Assembly: GCA_949127775.1 (NCBI GenBank)
Contig: CASBQF010000272.1
Location: 18,024-82,023, forward strand
Origin: Oscillatoriales cyanobacterium PMM_0080
GTDB taxonomy: Bacteria; Cyanobacteriota; Cyanobacteriia; Cyanobacteriales; Microcoleaceae
Length of the DNA: 64,000 nt
Direction of reading: 5' to 3'
The position numbers and the translations under genes were made by a program. The notes beneath the pieces are model-generated. The model did not search any database. It saw nothing but the letters and a program-made list of their open reading frames with translations, and was not told the DNA's origin. Below are positions 33,451 to 42,112 of the stretch, piece by piece (positions within the stretch are counted from its first letter, which is position 1; each line of letters opens with the position of its first letter).

Positions 33451-35766
33451 CTAATCACTAAACAGCTTTTCGCTAACCTGTGCGGTAACAAAGGGCAGGT
33501 TTAAGGCCGGTTGCGCGATCGGCTGTGATGCCGTCCGTTGCATCAAGCCGAGCTCGTAGAAACCACCGCACAGCAGCAAACGATCGCCCTCTTGCAAATC
33601 AGTAGTTCCGTCCGGCCAGCGAGTAAACTTCCCTTCCCGGCGGATCGCCCGCACCTGCACCCCATACTGAGTCAGCAAATCTACCTCTGAGAGTTTTTGG
33701 CCCGCCCAAGGGCTGTTTTCTGGCAGCCTCAGCCACTGACAAGAACTGTCGCCTTGCGGGACGGCAATTTCCCCCTTCGCCAGCAACTCAAAACTCACAA
33801 GTTCTTCCGGTTCTCCGACTACCAAAACCCGATCGCCCGACAGCAAAGCAGCCTTCCCGTTAGGATAATCAATTTCCTCGCCATCTTCGCGGACGATCGC
33901 CATCACACTCACCCCGATCAACTGTCGCAAATTAGTTTCTTCCAGAGTCATGCCGGCGATCGGAGCACCTTCGGGCAAACTGTACCACTCGCTGTTCATA
34001 TCTCGAACCGCCACTTTCAAATCCCGCGAAACGGCCAAAGGTTCGCGTCGCGGCCGCAATTCCAGATAGCGGCTGCTGCGAATTTGCTGGACTTCTCGCC
34101 CGATCGCCATTGCCGAGACACCCATCCCAGCCAGCAAGTGAGAAGACAATTCTAAACTCGCCTCAAACTCCGGCTGCACAACTTCCCAGGCGCCCAATTG
34201 GTAAAGCAGTTCAATATCTTTATCTTTGTTAGCCCGCACCACAATATCCAAATCCGGGACTAATTCCAAAGCCCGCTTCAGACACAAACGAGTGCTCATA
34301 GGATCGGGAAGCGTCACCGCCATTGCCTTAGCCCGTCCCACCCCAGCCGATTCTAATACGTGCAAACTGGCAGCATTACCATAAACATAAGGAATTCCTA
34401 GCACCCGGCACTCTTGAATTCTGCTTTCCGATTCATCAATTACCACAACTGAACAGTTGCGGCTTTGCAGCATTTTGACTAAAGTTCTGCCAACTCGCCC
34501 GTAGCCGCAAACCACAATATGATTTTGTTCCGGCAAAGTTTCAGCTATTTCCACAGGTTGAGATGATTGGTCAAAATAGCGCTGCAAAGGCCCGAAATTT
34601 TCCGCCCAATTGAATAACTGCGGCACGCTTCTCAATACAAACGGCGTTAGTACCAGAGTGACTGCTGTCGTTCCTAAAATTAACAGATAAACGTCTCGCG
34701 AAACCAGTCCCAAGGCTTGGCCGGAACTAGCGAGGACAAAAGAGAACTCTCCAATTTGAGCCAAACCCAAACCTGCGATTAATGCTGTTTTTAGGGGATA
34801 GCCAAACAGTCGGACGATCGGCGTTATGATTAAAAATTTGCCGACAAATACTAAAAATACCAGTCCCAGGATTAACTCTAGATGGTTCCAGAGAAAAAAC
34901 GGGTCAATTAACATTCCGATCGTCACAAAAAATAGGGATGCAAAAATATCTCGCAAAGGCTCAACATAAGTTAGAGTTTGGTCGGCATATTCCACCTCAG
35001 AAATCATCAATCCCGCTACAAATGCGCCCATCTCGATCGAGAAACCCAAATATTCTGTCAGTAGGGCAATGCTCAAAGCCAACACCACAACTCCCAGCAA
35101 AAATAGTTCCCGACTCTCTGTTTTAGCGAGGTAGCGCAGCAACTGCGGCACGATCCAAATGCCCGCGACGACTGCACCAGCAGCAAATAAACTAATTCGC
35201 AGCAGGGCCCACGCTACCGTGATGCCGATCGCCTCTGCGGGCTGATTGAGGGCCGGCAAAACTGCCAACATTAGCCCCAAGGCCAAATCTTGAACTACCA
35301 AGATTCCCAGCATAACTTGACCGTGGGAAGTACCGCTTTCCGAACGCTCCATCAAGCACTTCAGTACAACTGCTGTCGAAGAAAGCGACAGAATCGACCC
35401 CAAAAACACGCCTTGGGCGGGCGATTCTACCCAACCTACAGCCAAGGAAATTGCAGTAGTAAAGGCGATCGTCAGCACAATTTGCAAACCCCCGCCGCCC
35501 AAACTAATCGCTTTAACTTTTTGGAGCTCGGCGAAAGAAAACTCAACTCCCAAGGCAAACAACAGAAAGGCAACGCCGAATTCAGCTAGAGTATCTACCT
35601 GAATTAATTCTTTGATCAACCCCAAACCAGCCGGCCCAACTACGATCCCTCCCAGGAGATACCCGAGAATTACCGGTTGTCGCAATAGCGATGCAAACAG
35701 TCCTCCTGCTGCGGCAGCAGCGAGAACTAGAACTAAGTCAACGATCAGTCGGAAGTCTTCTTGCAC
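33451..35766 (-). CDS. CPA2 cation:proton antiporter with TrkA-N and two TrkA-C domains
   Basis: 771 aa from GTG 35766. The start was chosen because homologues begin QEDFRLIVDLV, and an upstream ATG (35910) would overlap the divergent acyltransferase gene. The membrane domain (about residues 1-400, twelve helices; PVILGYLLGGIVVGP, LFALGVEFSF) is KefB/Na+-H+ exchanger-like. A TrkA-N Rossmann domain follows (HIVVCGYGRVGRTLVKML, about residue 421), then TrkA-C regions (LRQLIGVSVMAIVR and LTQYGVQVRAIRR). It is probably a K+ or Na+ efflux antiporter gated by nucleotides, located in the plasma or thylakoid membrane. Confidence 0.88.
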   Translation of the reverse strand: MQEDFRLIVDLVLVLAAAAAGGLFASLLRQPVILGYLLGGIVVGPAGLGLIKELIQVDTLAEFGVAFLLFALGVEFSFAELQKVKAISLGGGGLQIVLTIAFTTAISLAVGWVESPAQGVFLGSILSLSSTAVVLKCLMERSESGTSHGQVMLGILVVQDLALGLMLAVLPALNQPAEAIGITVAWALLRISLFAAGAVVAGIWIVPQLLRYLAKTESRELFLLGVVVLALSIALLTEYLGFSIEMGAFVAGLMISEVEYADQTLTYVEPLRDIFASLFFVTIGMLIDPFFLWNHLELILGLVFLVFVGKFLIITPIVRLFGYPLKTALIAGLGLAQIGEFSFVLASSGQALGLVSRDVYLLILGTTAVTLVLTPFVLRSVPQLFNWAENFGPLQRYFDQSSQPVEIAETLPEQNHIVVCGYGRVGRTLVKMLQSRNCSVVVIDESESRIQECRVLGIPYVYGNAASLHVLESAGVGRAKAMAVTLPDPMSTRLCLKRALELVPDLDIVVRANKDKDIELLYQLGAWEVVQPEFEASLELSSHLLAGMGVSAMAIGREVQQIRSSRYLELRPRREPLAVSRDLKVAVRDMNSEWYSLPEGAPIAGMTLEETNLRQLIGVSVMAIVREDGEEIDYPNGKAALLSGDRVLVVGEPEELVSFELLAKGEIAVPQGDSSCQWLRLPENSPWAGQKLSEVDLLTQYGVQVRAIRREGKFTRWPDGTTDLQEGDRLLLCGGFYELGLMQRTASQPIAQPALNLPFVTAQVSEKLFSD

Positions 35767-35884
35767 AACTTTATGAAAAAAGTGTAAAGTTATATTATAG
35801 TATCTAATGTGTTGACTGTGTTTGAAGCGTTGACTATAGTTGAAGAGCAACTGCAACAGTCGCCAAGGATCGAGGTATTTTCGG

Positions 35885-36976
35885 ATGACAAAGACTTCAA
35901 CTGGGCACAAAAGGCTTAATCTATTACAGGTCTATCGAGGGATTGCAGCGATATTGGTGGTGCTGTTTCACCTGAATGATATGAGCATACAAAGGTTAAA
36001 ACAAGTAACTTTTTTTAATTTATTTCATGGTGGGTGGAGTGGTGTTGATTACTTTTTTGTGTTAAGCGGCTTTATTATGGTGTACGTTCATCGATCGGCG
36101 ATCGGGAAACCAGACCAGTTAAAATCATTTTTAGTCAAACGCAGCGTCAGAATTTACCCAATTTATTGGATAATTACTCTTATAGTTTTAGCCTTTTTTG
36201 TCGTAATACCAGGTTTTGCCAATAACAAAGACTTAGGTATTCAGCAAATATTAACATCTCTGCTGCTGATACCTCAGAACGATCCACCAATTCTAGATGT
36301 CGGCTGGACTTTGATTTACGAAATGTTTTTTTATCTACTCTTCAGCATAGCAATCTGGTTCAAACCCAAATATTCTGTGCCGATACTTTCGAGTTGGCTA
36401 TTTGTCACAATGCTGCATTACTTAAAAGTCATAAATTTTGGTGGCAAAGCTTTTTTGCTAAATATAGTATTTGGCAATATGAATCTAGAATTTTTTCTAG
36501 GCTGCTTGGCTGGGTATATTGTGATTAAATTTGGCCCTAAAATTAGCAAAAACAGGTGGATTTTGTTTGGCGTGGCAAATTTAGGATACGTAGCTTTATT
36601 AATGATAACGAGTGCGAACGAGTTAGAAATAGATCGAATGAGCACTTTTGGAGTGCTGGCGGCTTTGTTAATCATCGGTTCGGCATCGATCGACCTTAAC
36701 GACTCACCAAAAGTCCCCAAAATTTTAACATACTTGGGAGACGCCTCTTACTCAATATTTTTAGTCCACAGCCCGATCGTATCAGCAGCAACAAAAGTGG
36801 TACAAAAGGCAAACTTAGGCAAATATTACGATGGATTTTTTGCACCAGCATTGATAGTATTGATATCAGTAGTTGCAGGCTGCTTGTTCTACTCTTTAAT
36901 CGAAAAACCGCTGACAGTTTATCTGCGGAAAAATGTAGTTGAAAAAATGAATTTTTCCAAAGTGCCAGCCAGCTAA
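35885..36976 (+). CDS. Acyltransferase family 3 membrane protein
   Basis: 363 aa from ATG 35885, just outside the divergent antiporter reading. It has the acyltransferase-3 layout with about ten membrane helices: LLQVYRGIAAILVVLFHL at the start (conserved R..A...V...H), GGWSGVDYFFVLSGF, then KRSVRIYPIYW with the conserved Arg pair. These proteins O-acetylate sugars of polysaccharides or lipids. It could modify the polymer made by the 0.4-13.8 kb locus, but no direct link is seen. Confidence 0.85.
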   Translation: MTKTSTGHKRLNLLQVYRGIAAILVVLFHLNDMSIQRLKQVTFFNLFHGGWSGVDYFFVLSGFIMVYVHRSAIGKPDQLKSFLVKRSVRIYPIYWIITLIVLAFFVVIPGFANNKDLGIQQILTSLLLIPQNDPPILDVGWTLIYEMFFYLLFSIAIWFKPKYSVPILSSWLFVTMLHYLKVINFGGKAFLLNIVFGNMNLEFFLGCLAGYIVIKFGPKISKNRWILFGVANLGYVALLMITSANELEIDRMSTFGVLAALLIIGSASIDLNDSPKVPKILTYLGDASYSIFLVHSPIVSAATKVVQKANLGKYYDGFFAPALIVLISVVAGCLFYSLIEKPLTVYLRKNVVEKMNFSKVPAS

Positions 36977-37043
36977 TTGTAGGGTGCATCGCTGTGATAT
37001 TTTTGATTTGAGGTGAAGATTGGCGATGCAACGCACCCTAGAT
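36977..37043. repeat. Hairpin repeat AGGGTGCATCGC / GCGATGCAACGCACCCT
   Basis: Arms TAGGGTGCATCGC and GGCGATGCAACGCACCCTA surround an AT-rich centre. A related GTGCGTCGCTGGCG repeat is at 23327-23383. The right arm also supplies the stop of the small minus-strand frame at 37038. Confidence 0.6.
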
Positions 37044-37208
37044 CATACAGCACAGTACCGCAAGCCGGAGGCTACGGGAAAACAAGAGCAACGCGAAAAC
37101 CGCAGCCCACGACGCGGCTGCCCACCAAATTCCAGCTACGATAGGAGTTGAATTTTGGTCGCCGAGGATGGCATCATATTCTCTAGGTTGATTTGGCTCA
37201 TTTGGCAT
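37038..37208 (-). CDS. Small protein with NQPREYDA leader, probably a gene remnant
   Basis: 56 aa, ATG at 37208. The opening MPNEPNQPREYDAILGDQNS resembles the NQPREYDAVLGGQ leader seen at the start of many cyanobacterial pentapeptide-repeat and related proteins (from memory). After residue 22 the sequence turns hydrophobic (IWWAAASWAAVFALLLF) and the end RSLRLAVLCC is encoded by a CCGTAGCCTCCGGCTTGCGG-type repeat. The leader is thus probably the surviving 5' end of a larger gene now ending in repeats. Low confidence as a functional protein. Confidence 0.4.
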   Translation of the reverse strand: MPNEPNQPREYDAILGDQNSTPIVAGIWWAAASWAAVFALLLFSRSLRLAVLCCMI

Positions 37209-37286
37209 GGCATTTTGACCTCTGATTGATTAACGAATGTGGCATTTATATAATAATAGCCATCTCAAATATTCACCACTTATATC

Positions 37287-37465
37287 GTTTCCGGTTGTAT
37301 CGAAATTATTAGGATCGAAAATTAAATAACTTACACCAGTTTGTGGGATGTCCCGCCCGTTCTTTCTGGACGGGCGAGACATCCCACAAGAAGCATAGAA
37401 ATTGTAAGTTATTAAATTTTCATTCCTTAGTAACTGAAATTAGGAGACTGCACGTGCCGTCTCCT
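37287..37465. repeat. Nested repeats: a MITE-like hairpin inside a family 1 copy
   Basis: The outer family 1 sequence (TATATCGTTTCCGG... and ...GGAGACTGCACGTGCCGTCTCC) is interrupted at 37317-37421 by an element with arms AAAATTAAATAACTTAC and GTAAGTTATTAAATTTT around a GTGGGATGTCCCGCCCG hairpin. Nested insertion is inferred from the order. No gene was found in 37209-37816 apart from these and the heptamer array at 37599-37634. Confidence 0.6.
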
Positions 37466-37737
37466 TTATTATGTCCAAGAGTGTAACCAGAATTTAGATT
37501 ATTAGAAAGAATTGGTTTAAAGCCGGAACCCTTTGAGGGAGAAATTAAAAGAAGACTATTTATTGCTTCAATCCTCGGACTTCCAGGTAGAGGCAAGCTG
37601 TCAACTGTCAACTGTCAACTGTCAACTGTCAACTGAATGAAGCAGCAGGCAGCTATGCGAAAAAGCAGACAAATGATTCGTGATGCTTTGCACTTTCATA
37701 AGCTACATTTATCTACTTTGTGCCAGCCTAACATTCC

Positions 37738-37768
37738 TTTACTGTTTAGGTCGAGAGCGTGATAAAAT
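37738..37768 (+). promoter_or_regulatory. Possible promoter of the M23 peptidase gene
   Basis: TTTACT followed after about 18 bases by GATAAAAT, upstream of the peptidase gene. Assigned by eye only. Confidence 0.3.
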
Positions 37769-37906
37769 TAGGAGCTTTGTGTAACATTAGCTAGACAAAA
37801 ATTAAGGATATTGGTGATGACAACGACTGTGAATCAAGCCAACTCCAAGTCAAGTGCAAAAATAGTTGTCGGTGCTATTTGGGAGTGTAAGCTGTTGAGA
37901 ACAAGC

Positions 37907-38755
37907 ATGAAAAGGACGATCGCCAGTGGGGGAATTATTGCCAGCATTCTCAGTCTGGTATCGCCCGTGCAAGCTTTGCAGGTGCAGGTGACACCGGCAA
38001 ATCCTGAACAGGGAGATACGCTGTCAGTAATTATTCAGGTAAATAGCAGCAGCCCGACTCCCACGGTTTCTGTACTGCAAAAAAAGTACCCAGCTTTTCC
38101 AATGGGTAATAATCGCTTTCGGGCGCTACTACCGACAACTCCGCTGGAGAAGGCTGGTGCTCGCCTTCTGCAAGTCGCCGGTGACGGACAAGTACAGAAG
38201 TTGAGCGTGCAAGTTCGATCGCGCAATTTTCCCACTCAATCTATCACGCTCCCACCAGGAAAAGACAGTGAAGGTACTGATGCCGAGTTCGATCGCGTGG
38301 ACGCATTTAAAGCACTGGTTACACCCCAAAAATTTTGGAACGGCCCACTTTTGCGGCCGAACTCCGGCGAAATTACCACCGTTTACGGCGTTCGGCGGTA
38401 CTATAATGGGGTATTTGCCCAAGACTACTACCACCGCGGCGTCGATTACGCGGGTGCTTACGGTTCTCCGGTAATAGCACCGGCTGCTGGCTTTGTGTCT
38501 CTCGTGGGACGAGAATCCCAAGGGTTCAAAATCCACGGGAATGTCGTCGGTATTGACCACGGGCAAGGGGTAGCAAGTATTTTGATGCACCTCAGCCGGA
38601 TTGATGTTAGAGAGGGTGATTTTGTGCAAGCAGGTCAAGTAATTGGCGCTTTGGGGTCTACGGGGGCTTCGACCGGCCCTCACCTGCACTGGGGACTTTA
38701 CGTGCACGGGCAGTCCGTCGATCCAGTTCCTTGGCGGCTTCAGGGAGTTGAGTAG
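37907..38755 (+). CDS. Secreted M23-family metallopeptidase (LytM type)
   Basis: 282 aa from ATG 37907, which gives a normal signal peptide (MKRTIASGGIIASILSLVSP, then VQA). An in-frame ATG at 37817 has a better AAGGA but adds 30 polar residues ahead of the signal. The C-terminal peptidase domain has HRGVDYAGAYGSPVIAPAAG (first zinc His and Asp), LMHLSRIDVREGD and GPHLHWGLYV (the HxH zinc pair). The N-terminal 100 mature residues form a beta domain (LQVQVTPANPEQGDTLSVII). It cleaves peptide cross-links in peptidoglycan, or regulates such enzymes, in the periplasm. Confidence 0.87.
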   Translation: MKRTIASGGIIASILSLVSPVQALQVQVTPANPEQGDTLSVIIQVNSSSPTPTVSVLQKKYPAFPMGNNRFRALLPTTPLEKAGARLLQVAGDGQVQKLSVQVRSRNFPTQSITLPPGKDSEGTDAEFDRVDAFKALVTPQKFWNGPLLRPNSGEITTVYGVRRYYNGVFAQDYYHRGVDYAGAYGSPVIAPAAGFVSLVGRESQGFKIHGNVVGIDHGQGVASILMHLSRIDVREGDFVQAGQVIGALGSTGASTGPHLHWGLYVHGQSVDPVPWRLQGVE

Positions 38756-38965
38756 CAAATTTTACTGGTTTTGACGAATTTAACAGTCAATTATGGGGTA
38801 AGTTTGTGGCTGGGGTGGCGAGATAACTGTTCTGGGTTATCAGTATTGAGCTAGGATTGGTATCAAAATTCTCGATTCCAACCTCAAAACTCCAATCTCA
38901 AGACGCTAGCAATCGCGTCTTCCAAAAAAAACTCTATTAATGATGCCGTTGAGCGGGAAGCATAT

Positions 38966-39502
38966 ATGAGTATTGAAAAAATTGTTGAACAGGCTTTGCA
39001 GGATGGCTATTTAACGCCGTCTATGGAAGCTGAGGTGGGACGAATCTGCAATACGGCTTCTGAATTGTCGATCGAAGAGTACATGGCTCTCGATCGGCTG
39101 ATGGGAGCTTTGTTGACTGGGGAAGTTGTGGTTCTGCCGCGCAAACAGTTCATCAACGTGATGGAAGAGTTGGTGCTCAGCGATGCGATCGCCAGGGTGG
39201 CAGAGATTGAGGCGGAGACCGACCAGAGTCTCGATGTCGGTGATATTGCAGCCTATGCTTTGAATAGGCTGCCACCTCTGTACGCGACGACGGAAGAAGG
39301 GGCTCACTTTCAAAGGGCTAGGGCTAAAGAGCAACTTCACGATTTGATTTCAAAAGAAGTCAACGCGGCGATCGCCCGCAATTTGGACAGGCCAGACACC
39401 CCAAACCCCACAGCTTTGGGCAAGTCTTCGGGAAACGAAGTTCTTTCACAGCTAAGCACTTGGCTGCAAGCTAACGCCACCAATTTTGAGCCGCAGCCCT
39501 AG
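38966..39502 (+). CDS. ComFB-family protein
   Basis: 178 aa, soluble. The central part INVMEELVLSDAIARVAEIE then LDVGDIAAYALNRLPPLYATTEEG is the ComFB domain signature. Cyanobacterial ComFB/CdgR-type proteins have been described as cyclic-dinucleotide receptors that affect cell size and motility (family knowledge, not checked here). The N-terminal 55 residues (VEQALQDGYLTPSMEAEVGRIC...LTGEVVVLPRKQF) are an added helical region typical of the cyanobacterial form. A hairpin terminator follows the stop. Confidence 0.82.
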   Translation: MSIEKIVEQALQDGYLTPSMEAEVGRICNTASELSIEEYMALDRLMGALLTGEVVVLPRKQFINVMEELVLSDAIARVAEIEAETDQSLDVGDIAAYALNRLPPLYATTEEGAHFQRARAKEQLHDLISKEVNAAIARNLDRPDTPNPTALGKSSGNEVLSQLSTWLQANATNFEPQP

Positions 39503-39537
39503 CACGACAAGAGTTAGCTATATTTCGGTTAAGTCGA

Positions 39538-39575
39538 TCCCGCTCTATTTACAAAGCGGGATTTCTAGTTTTTGA
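39538..39575 (+). terminator. Intrinsic terminator after the ComFB-family gene
   Basis: TCCCGCT (39538-39544) pairs with AGCGGGA (39555-39561), followed by TTTCTAGTTTTTG. It lies 36 bp after the stop codon. Confidence 0.75.
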
Positions 39576-39581
39576 TCGCTA

Positions 39582-39715
39582 ATATCAATTCCGATTGCAT
39601 CGGAATTAATATTACACGAATCAGGAGACGGCTTGGCCTTTGTCCCTACAAATCTGACGTAGGGACACGGTACGTGCTGTGTCCTTTATATCATCCCGAT
39701 GTAACCGGAATTGAT
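39582..39715. repeat. Palindromic repeat family 1 copy
   Basis: ATATCAATTCCGATTGCATC at the left end and GATGTAACCGGAATTGAT at the right end are inverted, with a GACACGGTACGTGCTGTGTCC hairpin between. Confidence 0.75.
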
Positions 39716-39822
39716 CTAACATTCATCATTTAAAGGCACAAGGCCGAACCCCGAAGCCAGAATTTAAGAAAAAAATTAAAATTTAAGAGTTTTTTTATTT
39801 GTTACATCAAACAAAAAAATTC

Positions 39823-39948
39823 GGCGTTGCTGAATTTAGGTATGATTCACTCACTTTCGCGCAATCCCTGAAATGAGTAGGGGCAATTCATGAATTGCCC
39901 CTACTGTCTCATTTCGGAGGCAAATCATACTCCTTTCTCAGCAACGCC
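39823..39948. repeat. MITE-like repeat family 2 copy (GGCGTTGCTGA ends)
   Basis: Terminal arms GGCGTTGCTGAATTTAGG and CTCCTTTCTCAGCAACGCC, with outer 11-12 bp exactly inverted. The core is the perfect 22-bp palindrome built on GGGGCAATTCATGAATTGCC. Short A-rich flanks (AAAAATTC / AAAAATTT) may be a worn target duplication. Other copies: 41667-41788 and 55236-55380. Confidence 0.8.
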
Positions 39949-39979
39949 AAAAATTTCTGTTCCTTCTCCCTTCAAAGGC

Positions 39980-40693
39980 TTAATTATTGCTTTCAGAAGA
40001 GTCTGCCGAGGGGCTAGCTGCAACTTTTGTATCTCGCTTTTCGCGTTTTTTCCGTTCCGCTTGGATGACATCTTGAAGCACTATTCGCGCTTGAGCCATT
40101 TTTTCCAAATTGCTGCGGTACAAATCTAAATCTTTGCTAACTTTGTCTTCAGGTAAGTGCAAAGCCGCGCTGACTTTGGCGATCGCGTCGTTTCGCGTTT
40201 CTTGGTCTTTTACCATGTCGGCGTCAGCTTTTTCTAGCAGCGAGAACAAACCGATCGCAAATAAGCGGCTGTACTTAAATTTAGAGTTGCTGGCGATCGC
40301 CCCTAAAGACGCTTGCAAATCTGCTGTATCTTCAAAGCTAGTGGAGCGATCGAGCCACGAGAGCAACTCTGGCCCAGAAAGTCGATCGGCCAAGCTTTCC
40401 AAGCGGTGAGCATCATGTTTGTAGCGATCGGGATCGTCCTCTAGGGATTTGCACAAACCGTTAAAAATCGAAAGTCTGTCTGCTTCTGGGGCGTATCCGA
40501 GCATGAATCGATCGAAAGCTGTCACCACACCCAAAGCATAAATCGGGTCGTATTGAAAATCGGCATTCGCCGAAAGCAAGTGCATTTCTACCATCAACTC
40601 TTCCACCACTCGACGGTAAATTGAGTTGATCGGTCGAGTGTGAATCGTATAGAAACTTCGCTTAGTATCTGAAACAGTACGGTTATTGTTCAC
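39980..40693 (-). CDS. psb29: Photosystem II biogenesis protein Psb29/Thf1
   Basis: 237 aa from GTG 40693, chosen because the family begins M-NNNRTVSDTKRSFYT; the 42-residue upstream extension has no family match. NRTVSDTKRSFYTIHTRPIN, IYRRVVEELMVEMHLL and ANADFQYDPIYALGVVTAFDRFM are diagnostic. Thf1/Psb29 is a helical thylakoid-associated protein needed for photosystem II biogenesis and FtsH-dependent repair (family knowledge). The C-terminal 25 residues are basic and then Ser/Asp-rich (EKRDTKVAASPSADSS), a usual variable tail. Confidence 0.93.
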   Translation of the reverse strand: MNNNRTVSDTKRSFYTIHTRPINSIYRRVVEELMVEMHLLSANADFQYDPIYALGVVTAFDRFMLGYAPEADRLSIFNGLCKSLEDDPDRYKHDAHRLESLADRLSGPELLSWLDRSTSFEDTADLQASLGAIASNSKFKYSRLFAIGLFSLLEKADADMVKDQETRNDAIAKVSAALHLPEDKVSKDLDLYRSNLEKMAQARIVLQDVIQAERKKREKRDTKVAASPSADSSESNN

Positions 40694-41021
40694 CTGAGTC
40701 TTATAGATAAATAATTTTGCCGCAGCGGGCGACGTGAGTAAAGTCGGGGGAGTCGATGTGCGATCGGGCTGACACAAATTGCCAGTTTTGTTAAGCGGTG
40801 CCGACGGAGGGCGAGTCAAAATTTTACCAATAATATTTTACTCGCGATCGACAGCAACAATTAATTTGTCGCAATACGGGGCCAAAACCCCAGTATCTTT
40901 ACAATCATAGCTCTTCTGGGATCGCACAGAAATCTAATCTTCTGACTTGTCCAGTCAGTGTCATTCAATATCACAATAAGTTTTTACTGTCAATCCCAAA
41001 TCCTCAAAATATCAAACCAAC
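40694..41021. other. Intergenic region between divergent psb29 and cpcT-like genes
   Basis: A divergent promoter region. No ORF, repeat family or RNA fold is supported. GCCAAAACCCCAGTATC and a TTGACA-like element were not clear enough to assign. Confidence 0.45.
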
Positions 41022-41642
41022 ATGACACTTTCTCCTGAACTAAGAGCTTTAGCCCAGTACATGGCGGGCGAATTTGATAACCGAGAACAAGCATTAGCAG
41101 ACCCGGCTTGGTACGTCCACCTTCGTTTCTGGCAAAGACCCCTACCCGTTTCTCTCTTTGACGAACCCAGCATTGCCTTGTTTGCCGAACAAGCAAATAT
41201 TCTGGAATTGGACAAACCATACCGTCCGCGCATCGTGCAACTAAGGCACGCTAAGACATCGCCTGGACTTATAGAAGCTCAGTATTATATGTTTAAGGAT
41301 ATTGAAGCCGTCAAAGGATCTGGTCGCGATCGCGATTTGCTTTTCAAACTTACTCGCGACCAAATCGAACTCCTCCCCGGCTGCACCCTCTCCGTTGCAG
41401 TCCAAAATTTAGCCTCAAACCGCTATCGATTTCGGGCATCTTTGCCGGAGGGAACTCGTTGCGGTTTTACATACGGCGGGCAGAATTTCCAAGTAGACTT
41501 GGGATTTGAAGCCGCCGCCGAAGAATTTCTCAGCTACGACAAAGGAATAAGCCCCACAACGGGCAAGGCTATCTGGGGAGCCTTAATGGGCCCTTTTAGA
41601 TATGTGAAGCGTCAGGATTTTGCTTCTGAGATATTGGGGTGA
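41022..41642 (+). CDS. cpcT: Phycobiliprotein lyase, CpcT/CpeT family
   Basis: 206 aa. The CpeT/CpcT pattern is clear: LRALAQYMAGEFDNREQALADPAWYVHLRFWQRPLP, RPRIVQLR, AQYYMFKDIEAVKGSGRD and GCTLSVAV, ending with a YGGQNFQVDLGFEAAAEEFLSYDKGISPTTGKAIWG stretch. CpcT attaches phycocyanobilin to Cys153 (Cys155) of the beta subunit of phycocyanin or phycoerythrocyanin. It is soluble and works on phycobilisome assembly. CpeT (phycoerythrin) is the alternative, since the subfamilies cannot be told apart with confidence by eye. Confidence 0.88.
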   Translation: MTLSPELRALAQYMAGEFDNREQALADPAWYVHLRFWQRPLPVSLFDEPSIALFAEQANILELDKPYRPRIVQLRHAKTSPGLIEAQYYMFKDIEAVKGSGRDRDLLFKLTRDQIELLPGCTLSVAVQNLASNRYRFRASLPEGTRCGFTYGGQNFQVDLGFEAAAEEFLSYDKGISPTTGKAIWGALMGPFRYVKRQDFASEILG

Positions 41643-41654
41643 TTAACAGTAGAA

Positions 41655-41803
41655 CTTTTTCTGACATTGCTGACAAAGGAGTATGATTTGCCTCCGAAAT
41701 TTAGAGGGGCAATTCATGAATTGCCCCTACTCTCTCATTTCACCGATTGCGCGAAAGCGAGTGAATCATACCTAAATTCAGCAACGCCCTTTTTCTGACA
41801 TTG
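41655..41803. mobile_element. MITE-like family 2 copy with 15-bp flanking direct repeat
   Basis: Body about 41667-41788 in the opposite orientation to the 39823 copy, with the GGGGCAATTCATGAATTGCC palindrome at its core. CTTTTTCTGACATTG occurs exactly at 41655-41669 and again at 41789-41803, flanking the element. The left copy overlaps the worn terminal arm, so the exact duplication length is uncertain. Confidence 0.7.
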
Positions 41804-41845
41804 GCAACAATCAATTACATTTTGTAGATGTTTTTGTACCACATA

Positions 41846-41983
41846 ATATCAATTCCGGCATCATCGAAATTATTAGTAGCCGAAATTAGGAGACGGCAGT
41901 GCCGTTTCTTGCGCAATAAATTGCGGTAGGGAAACGGCACTGCCGTCTCCTCTATATTATTCAGGCGCAGCCAGAATTGATAT
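41846..41983. repeat. Palindromic repeat family 1 copy
   Basis: ATATCAATTCCGGCATCATC ... AATTGATAT arms around GGAGACGGCAGTGCCGTTTC / GAAACGGCACTGCCGTCTCC. Confidence 0.75.
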
Positions 41984-42000
41984 AAGCTCAAATTTTCCCA

Positions 42001-42041
42001 TAAAAAGAAGAAGCAGGTAAGAATTTACCTGCTTCCTCTTC
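42001..42041 (-). terminator. Intrinsic terminator of the STAS gene
   Basis: Read on the minus strand, GAAGAGGAAGCAGGTAA and TTACCTGCTTCTTC form a long stem followed by TTTTTA. It lies about 70 bp past the stop of the STAS-domain gene. Confidence 0.8.
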
Positions 42042-42112
42042 TGGGTTCGGTGCACGCTGGGCGAGTCTCAAGCTTACATAGCTATTACACAAAATTCATA
42101 AAGCAGGAGTGC

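Noticed and set aside
35767-35910. Longer antiporter start at 35910
   Set aside because: It overlaps the start region of the divergent acyltransferase and adds 48 residues before the family's QEDFRLIVDLV start; GTG 35766 is preferred.
37817-37906. Longer M23 peptidase start at 37817
   Set aside because: It has a better SD but puts 30 polar residues before the signal peptide; kept only as an alternative.
38129-38758. 209-codon open frame on the minus strand
   Set aside because: Antisense to the M23 peptidase, which has a full set of zinc ligands.
40694-40819. Longer Psb29 start at 40819
   Set aside because: Family members begin at NNNRTVSDTK; the upstream 42 residues have no match and GTG 40693 fits.
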